A stretch of DNA of 64,000 nucleotides from the NCBI RefSeq assembly GCF_003386235.1, contig NZ_QRDZ01000001.1, forward strand, positions 186,001 to 250,000, written 5' to 3'. The notes below the pieces were generated by a model that was not told where the DNA came from, did not search any database, and saw only the letters and a program-made list of their open reading frames with translations. How positions within the stretch are numbered: the first letter of the stretch is position 1; the number at the start of each line of letters is the position of its first letter. This DNA is from Cohnella phaseoli (GTDB taxonomy: Bacteria > Bacillota > Bacilli > Paenibacillales > Paenibacillaceae). A program made the position numbers and the translations under genes. This document shows positions 53,265-61,475 of this stretch, piece after piece.

Positions 53265-53461
53265 GTCTAATTATGACTCTTTACAACGAGAATCACCTAC
53301 ACCTGATGTTGTTGGAGTTGGACAATAATTTTGTGAAATGAGAAAATTAAAAGATGGAATGATGTCGCCTTTCGCATCTTATAATCATTTAGCGGAAGAG
53401 GAGAAGAGGACTTTTGGAGGGACGTAACTTTAATGGTTATGGTAAAGGCAAATCATCAAAA

Positions 53462-53674
53462 ATGAGTACGGCCAACGTAAAGAACGAACAGAACAGAAAA
53501 ATCAATCTAATTGCAATTCGCTGTAAGTACTGTTTAGTTAAAGTTGAATCCGTTAGCATACATGATATAAAATCCTGCCAATGTGGTCGCGTTGGTGTTG
53601 ATGGGGGAAGAGAGTATTTAATACGTTCTGGTTCTATTGATGATTATTGGGAGCTCTCTGAATGGGAGACCTAG
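53462..53674 (+). CDS. Zinc-ribbon-like small protein, DUF7695-type
   Basis: About 70 residues with a four-cysteine pattern: IRCKYCLVKVESVSIHDIKS, then CQCGRVGVDGG and YLIRSGSIDDYWELSE. This is the pattern I associate with DUF7695 proteins of bacilli, whose function is unknown. The same domain forms the C-terminus of the TnsB at 55330. The frame is open from 53414, but GGAGG there serves a 10-codon frame (53433-53465) whose TGA overlaps the ATG at 53462, so the start is probably reached by coupled re-initiation. The cysteines suggest zinc and nucleic-acid binding. Confidence 0.65.
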   Translation: MSTANVKNEQNRKINLIAIRCKYCLVKVESVSIHDIKSCQCGRVGVDGGREYLIRSGSIDDYWELSEWET

Positions 53675-53975
53675 TTATGATGGGAATATTTCTGCAAGTA
53701 CCTGTGTGCTACCCTATAGCAGTACTAAAATGCACCAGTGTGAAAAATGGTAAATGGAATTACGCCTACAAACCAAGGTGATCTGGCAATGGTCCATGTG
53801 CATTGTCACTCATGCATACCGTGGATGACTGCTGTTGTGTAGACCTTAAAAAAGACAACTGCCTTGGATATATGCATACAGGCGAAGCCAGCAACTTGGT
53901 TTCGAAGCATTAAAGACTAGGCCCAAACACTAGGCTCTGTTGCGATATTATTACACTAACTAAGGAGTATTTCTT

Positions 53976-54140
53976 ATGAGAAGACCAAAAAAAAAGTCGT
54001 TTGGTAAATCTTTTGATGACGCTGCTCGTCTATCAGGCGGATATGTAAAGCAGTCTATCCCTTCTCATGATCAAGAGCGTGATCGTATGATTTCAGAAGT
54101 TCTCTCCAGTCGCAAGAATAAAGGTAAGGTCCGCTCTTAG
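53976..54140 (+). CDS. Small basic protein of unknown function
   Basis: A 54-residue, lysine/arginine-rich soluble protein (MRRPKKKSFGKSFDDAARLS, then GGYVKQSIPSHDQERDRMIS). AAGGAG is nine bases before the ATG, and its stop lies inside a terminator hairpin, so it is a convincing gene. The family is not recognised. It lies inside the proposed Tn7-like element, between the DUF7695 gene and tnsA. The basic N-terminus could bind DNA or RNA. Confidence 0.6.
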   Translation: MRRPKKKSFGKSFDDAARLSGGYVKQSIPSHDQERDRMISEVLSSRKNKGKVRS

Positions 54141-54163
54141 TAGAGGACCTTATTTACTTTTCC
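54126..54163 (+). terminator. Terminator of the 54-residue protein gene
   Basis: AAGGTCC/GGACCTT stem (54126-54132, 54145-54151) followed by ATTTACTTTT. Confidence 0.75.
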
Positions 54164-54647
54164 GTCGTCCTATCCAACGTGGTTGCGTTCAGAAGATCCC
54201 TTTACGGTGTCATTTGCATGATTTGGGCCTTCCCAATAATCGTTTTGGGCTATTTACTTCTCAAACAATTGATCGATGAGCACCTGTGTCTTCTTAAGAT
54301 CTGTAATTGACATATCACTTAACCTAAAGACAATTTCATTCATTAATGATCTTTATCCGTCTTCGCACGTTCAATTCCACCTATCTAAGAAAAATGAAAT
54401 TCAAATATAGTGTAAAATGGTAAACGTGTTCCCAAAATTCGTATATAAGAACCCGATGTAAAGATACGCCTCTAAACGTCTACACTAGGCTACTCCATTC
54501 AACGGTGAAGCCCAGCATAGACGTTTTTTGAATATCTAGATAATTGACAGACGGGTAGTCTTGATTTACAGTTCAATTTCTTCAGCCCTTACTCTATATG
54601 ATAGTGTTTACGATGATCCGGTATAATTACAATTCATATAGGAAAAG
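54164..54647. other. Untranslated interval before tnsA
   Basis: AT-rich, with no gene recognised. The only clear structure is the long hairpin at 54474. Within a Tn7-like element this would be the usual place for cargo or a guide RNA, but no CRISPR repeat is visible. Confidence 0.4.
54474..54529 (+). terminator. Long two-part hairpin with T run
   Basis: AAACGTCTA/TAGACGTTT outer stem and GGCT/AGCC inner stem, followed by TTTTTTG, 120 bp before tnsA. It may be a terminator for an undetected transcript or the 3' end of a small RNA. Confidence 0.55.
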
Positions 54648-55340
54648 ATGATATCTAACCGATTATGGAACGAGGTTGAGAGTAACATGCGTAAACCGGT
54701 TCGAAAGATCAGGCCTTCTCGGGGAATGCATTATAGAAGCAAAATACCCCGGTCAAAAAGTTTGAAAATAGTACATACGGAAAGTCTATTAGAGCGAGAT
54801 TTCGTTAGGTTAAGTAACTACGATCGGGCAGTAAAGAATATTTTCTTCCAATGTGTTTCTTTAAAATACAATTATAAAGGCAAATCTCATAAGTACTATC
54901 CTGATTTTTTATTACAGTTGCATGACGGAAGGTTTCTATTGATTGAAGTAAAACTCAAAAAATACAAGGACACTGACGAGAATAAAGCAAAATATAAGGC
55001 CGGCGAAGCTTATTGTAAAAAAGAAGGTTGGACCTTCATAGTGGTAACGGAAGATGAGATTCGTCCCGGATTTTTGCAACCGAACTTGAAATTACTTTTA
55101 GGGGTTAAAGTGCATAAAGAAACACCAATTATTACGGAGTATATTCTTTCTGTAATTAGCCTATATCAAGAAATAAAGATCAAAGAACTAATGGATGCAT
55201 GTAGGCTTGTAACACAATCTCTGTTCCTGATCAACTTGTACAAACTAATTTATTCAGGAATAATATATACCGATTTAATTGGCTCTAGATTAACAATGGA
55301 TTCGATTTTGAGGATAAGGAATGGTCAAGATGTCTCGTAA
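54648..55340 (+). CDS. tnsA: TnsA-like transposon endonuclease
   Basis: Type II restriction-like endonuclease of 230 residues that would cut the 5' ends of a Tn7-like element. The catalytic pattern is clear: TESLLERDF (Glu about 46), YYPDFLLQLHDGRF (Asp about 86) and LLIEVKLKKYK (Glu-Val-Lys about 100). The C-terminal TnsA helical domain follows (VKHKETPIITEY-type region around 150-225). AGGAAAAG precedes the ATG at 54648; ATG 54687 with GAGG is an alternative. It overlaps tnsB by 11 bp. No tnsC, tnsD/tniQ or tnsE follows, so by itself the pair lacks the target-selection parts of Tn7. Confidence 0.85.
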   Translation: MISNRLWNEVESNMRKPVRKIRPSRGMHYRSKIPRSKSLKIVHTESLLERDFVRLSNYDRAVKNIFFQCVSLKYNYKGKSHKYYPDFLLQLHDGRFLLIEVKLKKYKDTDENKAKYKAGEAYCKKEGWTFIVVTEDEIRPGFLQPNLKLLLGVKVHKETPIITEYILSVISLYQEIKIKELMDACRLVTQSLFLINLYKLIYSGIIYTDLIGSRLTMDSILRIRNGQDVS

Positions 55341-57129
55341 CTTTTTTAATAATGGTACTAAATTTATGATGGATTTTAAGGAATGTATTGTACTTCATAA
55401 AGACCAACAAAATGTTGTTGTTGAGATGATTGAATATAAACAGCAAAAATCTTACTCAATAAATGAGCTTTTGGTTGCTTTTGATGAAGAAAGACTTGTT
55501 TTCAAAGATCCTAATAACCGCTTCCCAACTGTAAGGTCAAATAATATTCCTGAAGAAGATGAACAACTCAAAACAAAGTTAGATGTATTGGCTCCAGTAA
55601 TTCAAGGGTATTTCAAAAACATCAATTTGGATAAATATTTGAAAGAGCTGGAGGTAGAAAAGGGAATAAAGGTATCTCGAGCTTCTTTTTACAACTGGAA
55701 GAAGACTTGGGAAAGATATGGTGATTCGAGGTTTCTTCTTAACAAGAAAAGCGGGCCCAATAAACGGAGGACTGAAGAAGAAGTATTAGAAACACTTAAG
55801 CATATCATGGATGAAAATCTCTACAACGGCCCTGATATTCCGTACCTCTGGATTTACCGAGAATATAAAAAAAGTATTAAACTGGTGAATGAAATGAGGG
55901 GCGTTAATGACCCAATTAACATAAGGTCATTCCAAACGATATGGAGGATTATTAAAGAAAAAAGGGATATTTATAAACAGCAAAAAGCAAAAGAGGGGCA
56001 TGTAGCAGCTAAACTTCAAAGAGACGGGGCGAAAAGTGTTGCTGAGAAGCCAACTCGTCCTCTAGAACGCGTTGAAATCGATTGGACCCCCACTGACTTG
56101 CTTCTGGTTGATCCTCATACATTAAAAAGGAAGAAAGCTTGGCTAATTTATGCAATCGATGTCTTCTCGGGAAATCCATTAGGATTTTACATCTCTTTCG
56201 ATAATCCAGATAGCCATGCAGTTAAACAATGCTTACTTCATTGTTTTCTTCCAAAAGTGTACCTGAAAAGACTTTATCCTGATGTTGAAAATGAATGGAC
56301 TGCGTATGGCATTCCAACCGAAGTAGTAATCGATAATGCTAAAGTTAATGATTCTTATGAGTTAGAAAGGGTTTTTCAGATCTTCGGTATTAGCCCGATT
56401 TACCCAGAAGTCGCAGCAGGTCATAAAAAAGGAACAGTCGAAAGGGGGCAAAAAACATTTAACGATATTGTTCATACATTGAAGGGGACGACGTTCTCAA
56501 ACATATTTGAGAGAAAGCAATACGACTCTGACGGTGAGGCATGTATTACATTACAAGCATTTTACTATATTGCACACTTTATTTTTGTGGACATTATTTC
56601 TCATAATCTCAGTCATAGTCGTATTGGTGGAACACCTCATCAGATATGGGAGTCAGGAATAAGCGAGCATCCAAATTTATTGGCATTACCATTCTCAAAA
56701 AAAGATATTCGCATTACGTTGTGCGGAGGATCCGAGAGGAGAAAAATACAATCCAAAGGTATTTTATTATCTCGGGGATGGTATCAAAGTCCAGAATTGA
56801 TGGTACTTCGATCAAGATTGAAACAAGAAGGTAATGAGGATTCTGATGTAGTTGTACGATTTGATTTCACAGACGTGAGAAAGGTGTTTGTTGAAAATCC
56901 TTATGATTTTAGTTTCATTGATGCGGGGTTAGATCCAAATAAACGCAGGATACTTCGAAATAAAGTTGTTTGCAAGCATTGTTTAGTCGAAGTAGAATCA
57001 AGCACAATACATGACATGAATTATTGCAAATGTGGGAGGGTGGCGGTTGATGGTGGTAAAAATTATTTGGGGCGAACTGGGGATGTTAGTGATTACTTCG
57101 AACGCTCCATTTTGGAGAAATTGAAATAG
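55330..57129 (+). CDS. tnsB: TnsB-like DDE transposase with C-terminal DUF7695-type zinc ribbon
   Basis: Transposase of about 599 residues. N-terminal DNA-binding domains (about 70-200; VSRASFYNWKKTWERYGDSR) are followed by the RNase-H-like DDE core: VEIDWTPTDL (Asp about 246), VVIDNAKVNDS (Asp about 335) and GTVERGQKTFND (Glu about 372). Then comes the Mu-C-like barrel (RITLCGGSERRKIQSKGILL). TnsB normally ends soon after VFVENPYDFSFI; here RRILRNKVVCKHCLVEVESS, then CKCGRVAVDGGKNYLGRTG adds a complete DUF7695-type domain (about 533-595). Its sequence begins like the start of a free DUF7695 protein, which suggests a gene fusion. AAGGA lies nine bases before ATG 55330. TnsC, which usually activates TnsB, is absent. 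Confidence 0.85.
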   Translation: MSRNFFNNGTKFMMDFKECIVLHKDQQNVVVEMIEYKQQKSYSINELLVAFDEERLVFKDPNNRFPTVRSNNIPEEDEQLKTKLDVLAPVIQGYFKNINLDKYLKELEVEKGIKVSRASFYNWKKTWERYGDSRFLLNKKSGPNKRRTEEEVLETLKHIMDENLYNGPDIPYLWIYREYKKSIKLVNEMRGVNDPINIRSFQTIWRIIKEKRDIYKQQKAKEGHVAAKLQRDGAKSVAEKPTRPLERVEIDWTPTDLLLVDPHTLKRKKAWLIYAIDVFSGNPLGFYISFDNPDSHAVKQCLLHCFLPKVYLKRLYPDVENEWTAYGIPTEVVIDNAKVNDSYELERVFQIFGISPIYPEVAAGHKKGTVERGQKTFNDIVHTLKGTTFSNIFERKQYDSDGEACITLQAFYYIAHFIFVDIISHNLSHSRIGGTPHQIWESGISEHPNLLALPFSKKDIRITLCGGSERRKIQSKGILLSRGWYQSPELMVLRSRLKQEGNEDSDVVVRFDFTDVRKVFVENPYDFSFIDAGLDPNKRRILRNKVVCKHCLVEVESSTIHDMNYCKCGRVAVDGGKNYLGRTGDVSDYFERSILEKLK

Positions 57130-57241
57130 GGGCTGTCAGGGACGGTATTGGGGATATTACGTTTAAGTTGGCCACGGATTCAAGGAACCTCGGATGGGGT
57201 GTATAATTATACAAAGTTGCTCATATCCGAAGAATAAATAT

Positions 57242-57405
57242 TCTAATGAATTCGGGAATAATCAAATTTTTATGGGATTTTTAAGAAGGTTTTCTAATGA
57301 ATTGTGGAATAAGCTAAACGTGACCACGCGGTTTCTGAGCGTTTTTGTCTAATTAATTATGGAATTTCACACAAAGTGTGCGCTGTAATTAAATTTGTCA
57401 CCACA
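57242..57405 (+). mobile_element. Proposed right end of the Tn7-like element, with three TnsB-type repeats
   Basis: Three directly repeated 20-mers, TCTAATGAATTCGGGAATAA (57242), TCTAATGAATTGTGGAATAA (57293) and TCTAATTAATTATGGAATTT (57348), are spaced 51 and 55 bp. The end is AATTTGTCACCACA (57392-57405), the inverted partner of the left end at 53225. The arrangement after tnsB fits TnsB binding sites. Confidence 0.65.
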
Positions 57406-57424
57406 TTTGAACATAGCTGTCATA

Positions 57425-57455
57425 AGCCCGAACCCGTGATGGTTCGGGCTTTTTG
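57425..57455 (+). terminator. Terminator outside the Tn7-like right end
   Basis: Perfect 10-bp stem AGCCCGAACC/GGTTCGGGCT followed by TTTTTG, 20 bp outside the proposed right end. It may originally belong to the gene interrupted or bordered by the insertion. Confidence 0.8.
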
Positions 57456-57542
57456 TGTTCTACAAAGTGAAACAAATCGTTCGGCAACAAGGCACCAAAT
57501 CGATATTCCGATTTCCAAGAAGTTATACAACTATTTAAGTTG

Positions 57543-58418
57543 TTAACCAGTTCCATTGTTACGATCGCGCCATTCGCTAGGACTCATGCCGTTTTTCAAC
57601 TTGAACGCTTGACTGAAATAGTGGAGGCTATTGTACCCGGAAGCTTGCGCGATGTCCTGAATGGATAGGCTACTGTTCTGCAAATAACTGGTGGCCGCAT
57701 TCATCCGTAACTCGCTTAAATAATGAAAAGGCGTTTTCCCCTGAAGCTTCTTGAACAGCCGAATGAGGTAGGAGCCATTAAGATGGACAAGGTCGGAAAG
57801 GTGCTGAAGCGATAGCTCCTCCCTGTAATGGGATTCCATATAGCGCATGATAGCTTCGATTGTTCGGTATTGGGATTGCTGAACGGACTCTATGTAGCCT
57901 TCCATTCGATTGGCATTGTCGAGCAAATAGCGAACGAGAACAATCGCTTTGCGCATATCGTTCATAAGGGCCTCCTCCAGCAGGGGGCTTTTCTCATGCG
58001 CGTATTGCTTGACCAGTTGCTCAAGGACTTGCATGGATTGGCGAAAAAGCTCGACCTCCGATTGCATTGTTTCCATGCGGCCTTGTAAGCTGTTCCATTG
58101 TAATAATTGAGGCAGTGCCGGGAATATCGTAGCATCGATAATCTCGAACTCAACGTAAAGGTATCGCAAGGAGGTGGATGAGCTCAATAATTTATGAGGA
58201 CTGTTCGGTGATAACAAGAATGCCGCCGGCTCTTCTACCGTATAGAGTTGGCCTAGCCATTCCAAATTTGCGTGACCTTGCTGGATGACGAGAAGCTCGT
58301 AACAACCATGGATTCCGCCGCTTTCGGGAACTTGGTCATCGGGATTCGGATAGTAGCCCACTTTACGGATTTTCACCGGGAAAGCCTCCTTGTTAATGAG
58401 AAGGTCAATATATCGCAA
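57543..58418 (-). CDS. AraC-family transcriptional regulator
   Basis: Regulator of 291 residues. The N-terminal part (about 10-160) is an AraC-type cupin sugar-binding domain (YELLVIQQGHANLEWLGQLY). The C-terminal part (about 185-285) has two helix-turn-helix units (ELSLQHLSDLVHLNGSYLIR, then LFKKLQGKTPFHYLSELRMN and IQDIAQASGYNSLHYFSQAF). It is divergent from the isomerase-like gene at 58564 with 145 bp between, so it probably activates that gene in response to a sugar. The effector is unknown. Confidence 0.85.
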   Translation of the reverse strand: MRYIDLLINKEAFPVKIRKVGYYPNPDDQVPESGGIHGCYELLVIQQGHANLEWLGQLYTVEEPAAFLLSPNSPHKLLSSSTSLRYLYVEFEIIDATIFPALPQLLQWNSLQGRMETMQSEVELFRQSMQVLEQLVKQYAHEKSPLLEEALMNDMRKAIVLVRYLLDNANRMEGYIESVQQSQYRTIEAIMRYMESHYREELSLQHLSDLVHLNGSYLIRLFKKLQGKTPFHYLSELRMNAATSYLQNSSLSIQDIAQASGYNSLHYFSQAFKLKNGMSPSEWRDRNNGTG

Positions 58419-58563
58419 ATGAATTTTGGAATCATGTGCCTTAATTATAAGAGGGGATAAGTGTATTCATCAATCATGTAGATTGAACATAAATACTTGA
58501 CCTTCAATTGGTTATAAGATGAGAGTAGTTAAATCAGTAACTAATCTGGAGGAGATGAATAGG

Positions 58564-59547
58564 ATGAGTCATCGTTATTCCGTTATTTTGTCCAATGTAG
58601 GTTCGTCGGCTGACCGCTTTTTGACTACGGGGTATAGCACGCCGTTTACCATTCCAGAATTGTTTGCCCGGGTGAAACAGATTCCGCAAGTGACCGGCGT
58701 AGAGCTCATCGGCAACTGGCATGTTACCGAACGCAATGTGAAGGAAATCAAACAGCATTTAGAGGAAAACGAGCTGAAGCTCGTATCGATTATTCCCGAT
58801 CACTTCGGTCAGATGAAGTGGAAGAATGGCAGTTTTGCCGCCAAAGATCCATCGATCCGTATGGAAGCTGTCGTGCATACGAAGGAAATGATCGACGCTG
58901 CCATTGAGCTTGGGGGAGATTTGATCAGCTTATGGCCAGGACAGGATGGTTACGATTATTTGTTCCAAGCCGATTATATTCAGGAACGGGATTGGTTCGC
59001 GGAAGGGGTTAAGGAAGCCTGCTTGTATCGTGATGATGTTAAGATCAGTCTGGAATACAAGGTCAAAGAACCGAGAACCCATAGTTATTTAAGTACGGTC
59101 GCAACTTCGTTGTTGATTACGCAAGAAATCGGTACGGATAACGTTGGAGTTACGATCGATTTCGGCCATGCACTTAATGCTTATGAAACCCCTGCGGAGT
59201 CTGTCGCTCTGTTGAAAAAGTACGGGAATAAGCTGTTCCACGTTCATATGAACGATAATTTCCGCCACTGGGACGATGATATGATCGTAGGCAGCATTCA
59301 CACGATCGAGACGCTTGAATTTTTCTACTGGCTGAAGCGCACGGAATACAAAGGTTGGTTATCCATCGATCAGTATCCTTATCGGGAGGATGGGCTTGAG
59401 GCCGTTCGCGAAGGCGTGAACGCGATGGAGGCGTTTGCCGAACTGGTTGATTGCATTCCGAGCGGAGAACTTGATGGATTGATCCGGAACGGGAACGCGC
59501 CGGAAATTACGGCTTATTTAAGAAAGCTGCTGTTGCCTGTTCGTTAA
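58564..59547 (+). CDS. Sugar phosphate isomerase/epimerase-like TIM-barrel protein
   Basis: Protein of about 327 residues of the xylose-isomerase-like TIM-barrel superfamily. Metal-binding positions are visible as Glu in KISLEYKVKE, Asp/His in VTIDFGHALNAYETP, His in LFHVHMNDNFRHWDD and Asp in GWLSIDQYPYRED. It probably isomerises or epimerises a free or phosphorylated sugar. GGAGGAG lies about 10 bases before ATG 58564; a frame from 58519 contains that site within it. Control by the divergent AraC protein is likely. The exact substrate cannot be read from sequence; rhamnose isomerase-like members look similar. Confidence 0.82.
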   Translation: MSHRYSVILSNVGSSADRFLTTGYSTPFTIPELFARVKQIPQVTGVELIGNWHVTERNVKEIKQHLEENELKLVSIIPDHFGQMKWKNGSFAAKDPSIRMEAVVHTKEMIDAAIELGGDLISLWPGQDGYDYLFQADYIQERDWFAEGVKEACLYRDDVKISLEYKVKEPRTHSYLSTVATSLLITQEIGTDNVGVTIDFGHALNAYETPAESVALLKKYGNKLFHVHMNDNFRHWDDDMIVGSIHTIETLEFFYWLKRTEYKGWLSIDQYPYREDGLEAVREGVNAMEAFAELVDCIPSGELDGLIRNGNAPEITAYLRKLLLPVR

Positions 59548-59612
59548 GCGGGGGTATGTGAGTTGAATGCCGTATGGTAAGCGCCACCGTACACTGAAGA
59601 GGAATCCACTAA

Positions 59613-59668
59613 AAAAGAAGTCTCCATGTTCGCTTGAAGGAAGATATGGAGGCTTCTTTTATTTTTTT
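59613..59668 (+). terminator. Terminator after the isomerase-like gene
   Basis: 15-bp stem with one G-T pair (59613-59627 with 59646-59660) followed by ATTTTTTTG. Confidence 0.85.
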
Positions 59669-59694
59669 GTTTGACGACAACATTCATCCGGGCC

Positions 59695-60477
59695 CTACAC
59701 CAATGAATATATCGGTAAAATGCTAGCGGAAATTATTGCACGAATATCGGTAGTATTTTTGCGGAAATAAACGGTCCCCGTTCCGGTATATACGTACATG
59801 GTCCAGCCCGACTTCTTGTTCGTATTCGAAGCTGTCGACATGTATTCGCCCGTTGTATCCACGTTTAAGGCCAGGTTAGTGTAATCATCCTGATCATTGA
59901 CGATACGAACATAAGAAGCGGCACTGGAATCCGTATAGCTGAAACGGGTATTGCGAATGTAGACTCTTTCCCGATGGGTGCTGGCGATGCGATACTCGGC
60001 CCATTCCCTGAATATGGAATTATCAATGGAAACCGAATAATTCGGCGCGTTATTCAAACCGTCGATGAGGTGTGCCGTAGAAGTGCCGCCAACGCCGATT
60101 CCTTCCGCACGTTTAGCGAAAAACCCGTTCAGATTTAACCTGCCGGCCGATCCGGGCGCGATTTCGAACGTGCAGTTGGTCAGTATAAATCTGCTTCCTT
60201 TAAAGCAATAGCCTTCTTGGGAAGCGACTTTGAGAATGGCACAGCTATCGATAACCAAGTTGTTGTTGTTGTCTTTATTATAGAAGCAATAAGCATTTTT
60301 GTGAGAGTTCTGGGGGGCGTCTAGCGGATTGGGGTCGTCCAGATAGGAGCCGAATTGGAGTCCGATCAGAAAACGATTGATTTGCAGTCCGTATATCTTG
60401 ATATGCTCTGCTGGCCGAAAGGTGCTTTCAGAGCTGATGAGCGCTTTTTTTATTAATGACATTTGATGATACAGCAT
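59695..60477 (-). CDS. Right-handed beta-helix protein, probably N-terminally truncated
   Basis: Frame of 260 residues with the turn pattern of parallel beta-helices of the pectate-lyase superfamily (IKIYGLQINRFLIGLQFGSY, NNNLVIDSCAILKVASQEGY, RFILTNCTFEIAPGSAGRLN, SVSIDNSIFREWAEYRIAST). There is no signal peptide and no ribosome binding site before the ATG at 60477 or the next at 60462, and the family usually exceeds 450 residues. It probably lost its 5' part. Phage tailspike or polysaccharide-modifying enzyme are both possible origins. Confidence 0.6.
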   Translation of the reverse strand: MLYHQMSLIKKALISSESTFRPAEHIKIYGLQINRFLIGLQFGSYLDDPNPLDAPQNSHKNAYCFYNKDNNNNLVIDSCAILKVASQEGYCFKGSRFILTNCTFEIAPGSAGRLNLNGFFAKRAEGIGVGGTSTAHLIDGLNNAPNYSVSIDNSIFREWAEYRIASTHRERVYIRNTRFSYTDSSAASYVRIVNDQDDYTNLALNVDTTGEYMSTASNTNKKSGWTMYVYTGTGTVYFRKNTTDIRAIISASILPIYSLV

Positions 60478-60624
60478 TCATATTAAGTGTCAAATGTTAT
60501 TACGGCGGGTGTCATTTTGATCATACAATAAGTCTTCAATTGATCACGTTTAATGACAAAACTAAATACAACGGACACAAAGCCTTCGGAAAGAAAAAAT
60601 GAGGAGAAGTCCACACGGTAACAT

Positions 60625-60669
60625 AAACAAAACCGACAAAATCCTGAGGAGATTTTGTCGGTTTTGTTT
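60625..60669. terminator. Terminator of the coiled-coil gene
   Basis: Perfect 19-bp stem (60625-60643 with 60651-60669, seven-base loop). It contains the stop codon of the minus-strand gene and has T-rich flanks on that strand. Confidence 0.85.
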
Positions 60670-61150
60670 AATATCGGTTTTTCAACATTTCGACTTCTGT
60701 CTTTATCATCAACTGTTCGCGATTGAGAATTTCGATGCTTGCAGCGTGCGTGTTGAATTGAAACGTAAACTTCCGTTCCAAGGTATCTTGCCGTTCCGCG
60801 ATGTCCGTTACCGTTTCTTTGACCGATTTGACCATGCCAATTAATTGGGCATACATTTTCTCGTGGCTATTTAGCCGGGTTAAGATAATTTGCTGGTCCT
60901 TCTTAATACTCTGGAGCTCCGCCTTAAACTCCGACCTCACTGCCCCAAGCTCTTGATTAAACTCCGATCGAACTGCCTTGAACTCTTGATTAAACTCCGA
61001 TCGAACTGCCTTAAACTCTTGATTAAACTCCGATCGAACTGCCTTAAGCTCTTGATTGAACTCCGATCGAACTGCCTTAAACTCTTGATTGACTTCCGAC
61101 CTAAAACTCCTCAGTTCATCAAAGATCATTTCCAGCGTTGCTTGGCTCAT
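60668..61150 (-). CDS. Coiled-coil protein with 11-residue repeats
   Basis: A 160-residue, highly charged helical protein. Residues about 16-75 consist of five near-identical 11-residue units (EFKAVRSEFNQ), a hendecad pattern giving a right-handed or straight coiled coil. The rest is ordinary helix (ERQDTLERKFTFQFNTH). There is no signal peptide. Similar short Paenibacillus and Bacillus coiled-coil proteins are of unknown function; the N-terminus (MSQATLEMIFDELRSFRSEV) is typical of them. The minus strand before the start codon has AGGAGGAG, a good ribosome binding site. Confidence 0.72.
   Translation of the reverse strand: MSQATLEMIFDELRSFRSEVNQEFKAVRSEFNQELKAVRSEFNQEFKAVRSEFNQEFKAVRSEFNQELGAVRSEFKAELQSIKKDQQIILTRLNSHEKMYAQLIGMVKSVKETVTDIAERQDTLERKFTFQFNTHAASIEILNREQLMIKTEVEMLKNRY
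60925..61105 (-). repeat. 33-bp tandem repeats inside the coiled-coil gene
   Basis: Five near-identical 33-bp units coding for the 11-residue hendecads; the DNA copies differ at only a few bases, so copy number may vary between strains. Confidence 0.85.
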
Positions 61151-61475
61151 TGAATGCTTCTCCTCCTCCGGGATTGGGATAATCGAACAATGATTCTTTT
61201 CCGCTCAACGTATCAATGCCGACCTGCGAAATCGGATCCGGAGGCACGAGGGACGTATATTAAATCAATTATATCAGATTGGGCTAGGAAGAAAGAGGTA
61301 TTATTACAATTTCTCGATGAAGTCCGGAAGCCGATTTCCATGAGGGCCACCACAAGTAGGAGATTGAACTAAGCGTTTTAACCGCTGTACGTTAACGAAC
61401 TTATCATCGTGTAAAAGACGTGGTAATATTAGGTTTCCAACATATGCAACTAGACACATAAGGAGAATTCACCCG
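61151..61475. other. Interval between the coiled-coil and SLH genes
   Basis: About 325 bp. A 72-codon frame (61154-61372, plus) lacks a convincing start signal and recognisable content. No repeat or hairpin of note. Confidence 0.4.

Noticed and set aside
54164..54647. Possible CRISPR array or guide RNA in the Tn7-like element
   Set aside because: No direct repeats with regular spacing; only one hairpin.
61154..61372. 72-codon plus-strand frame before the SLH gene
   Set aside because: It starts directly at the divergent coiled-coil gene's promoter side with no ribosome binding site of its own and no recognisable content.
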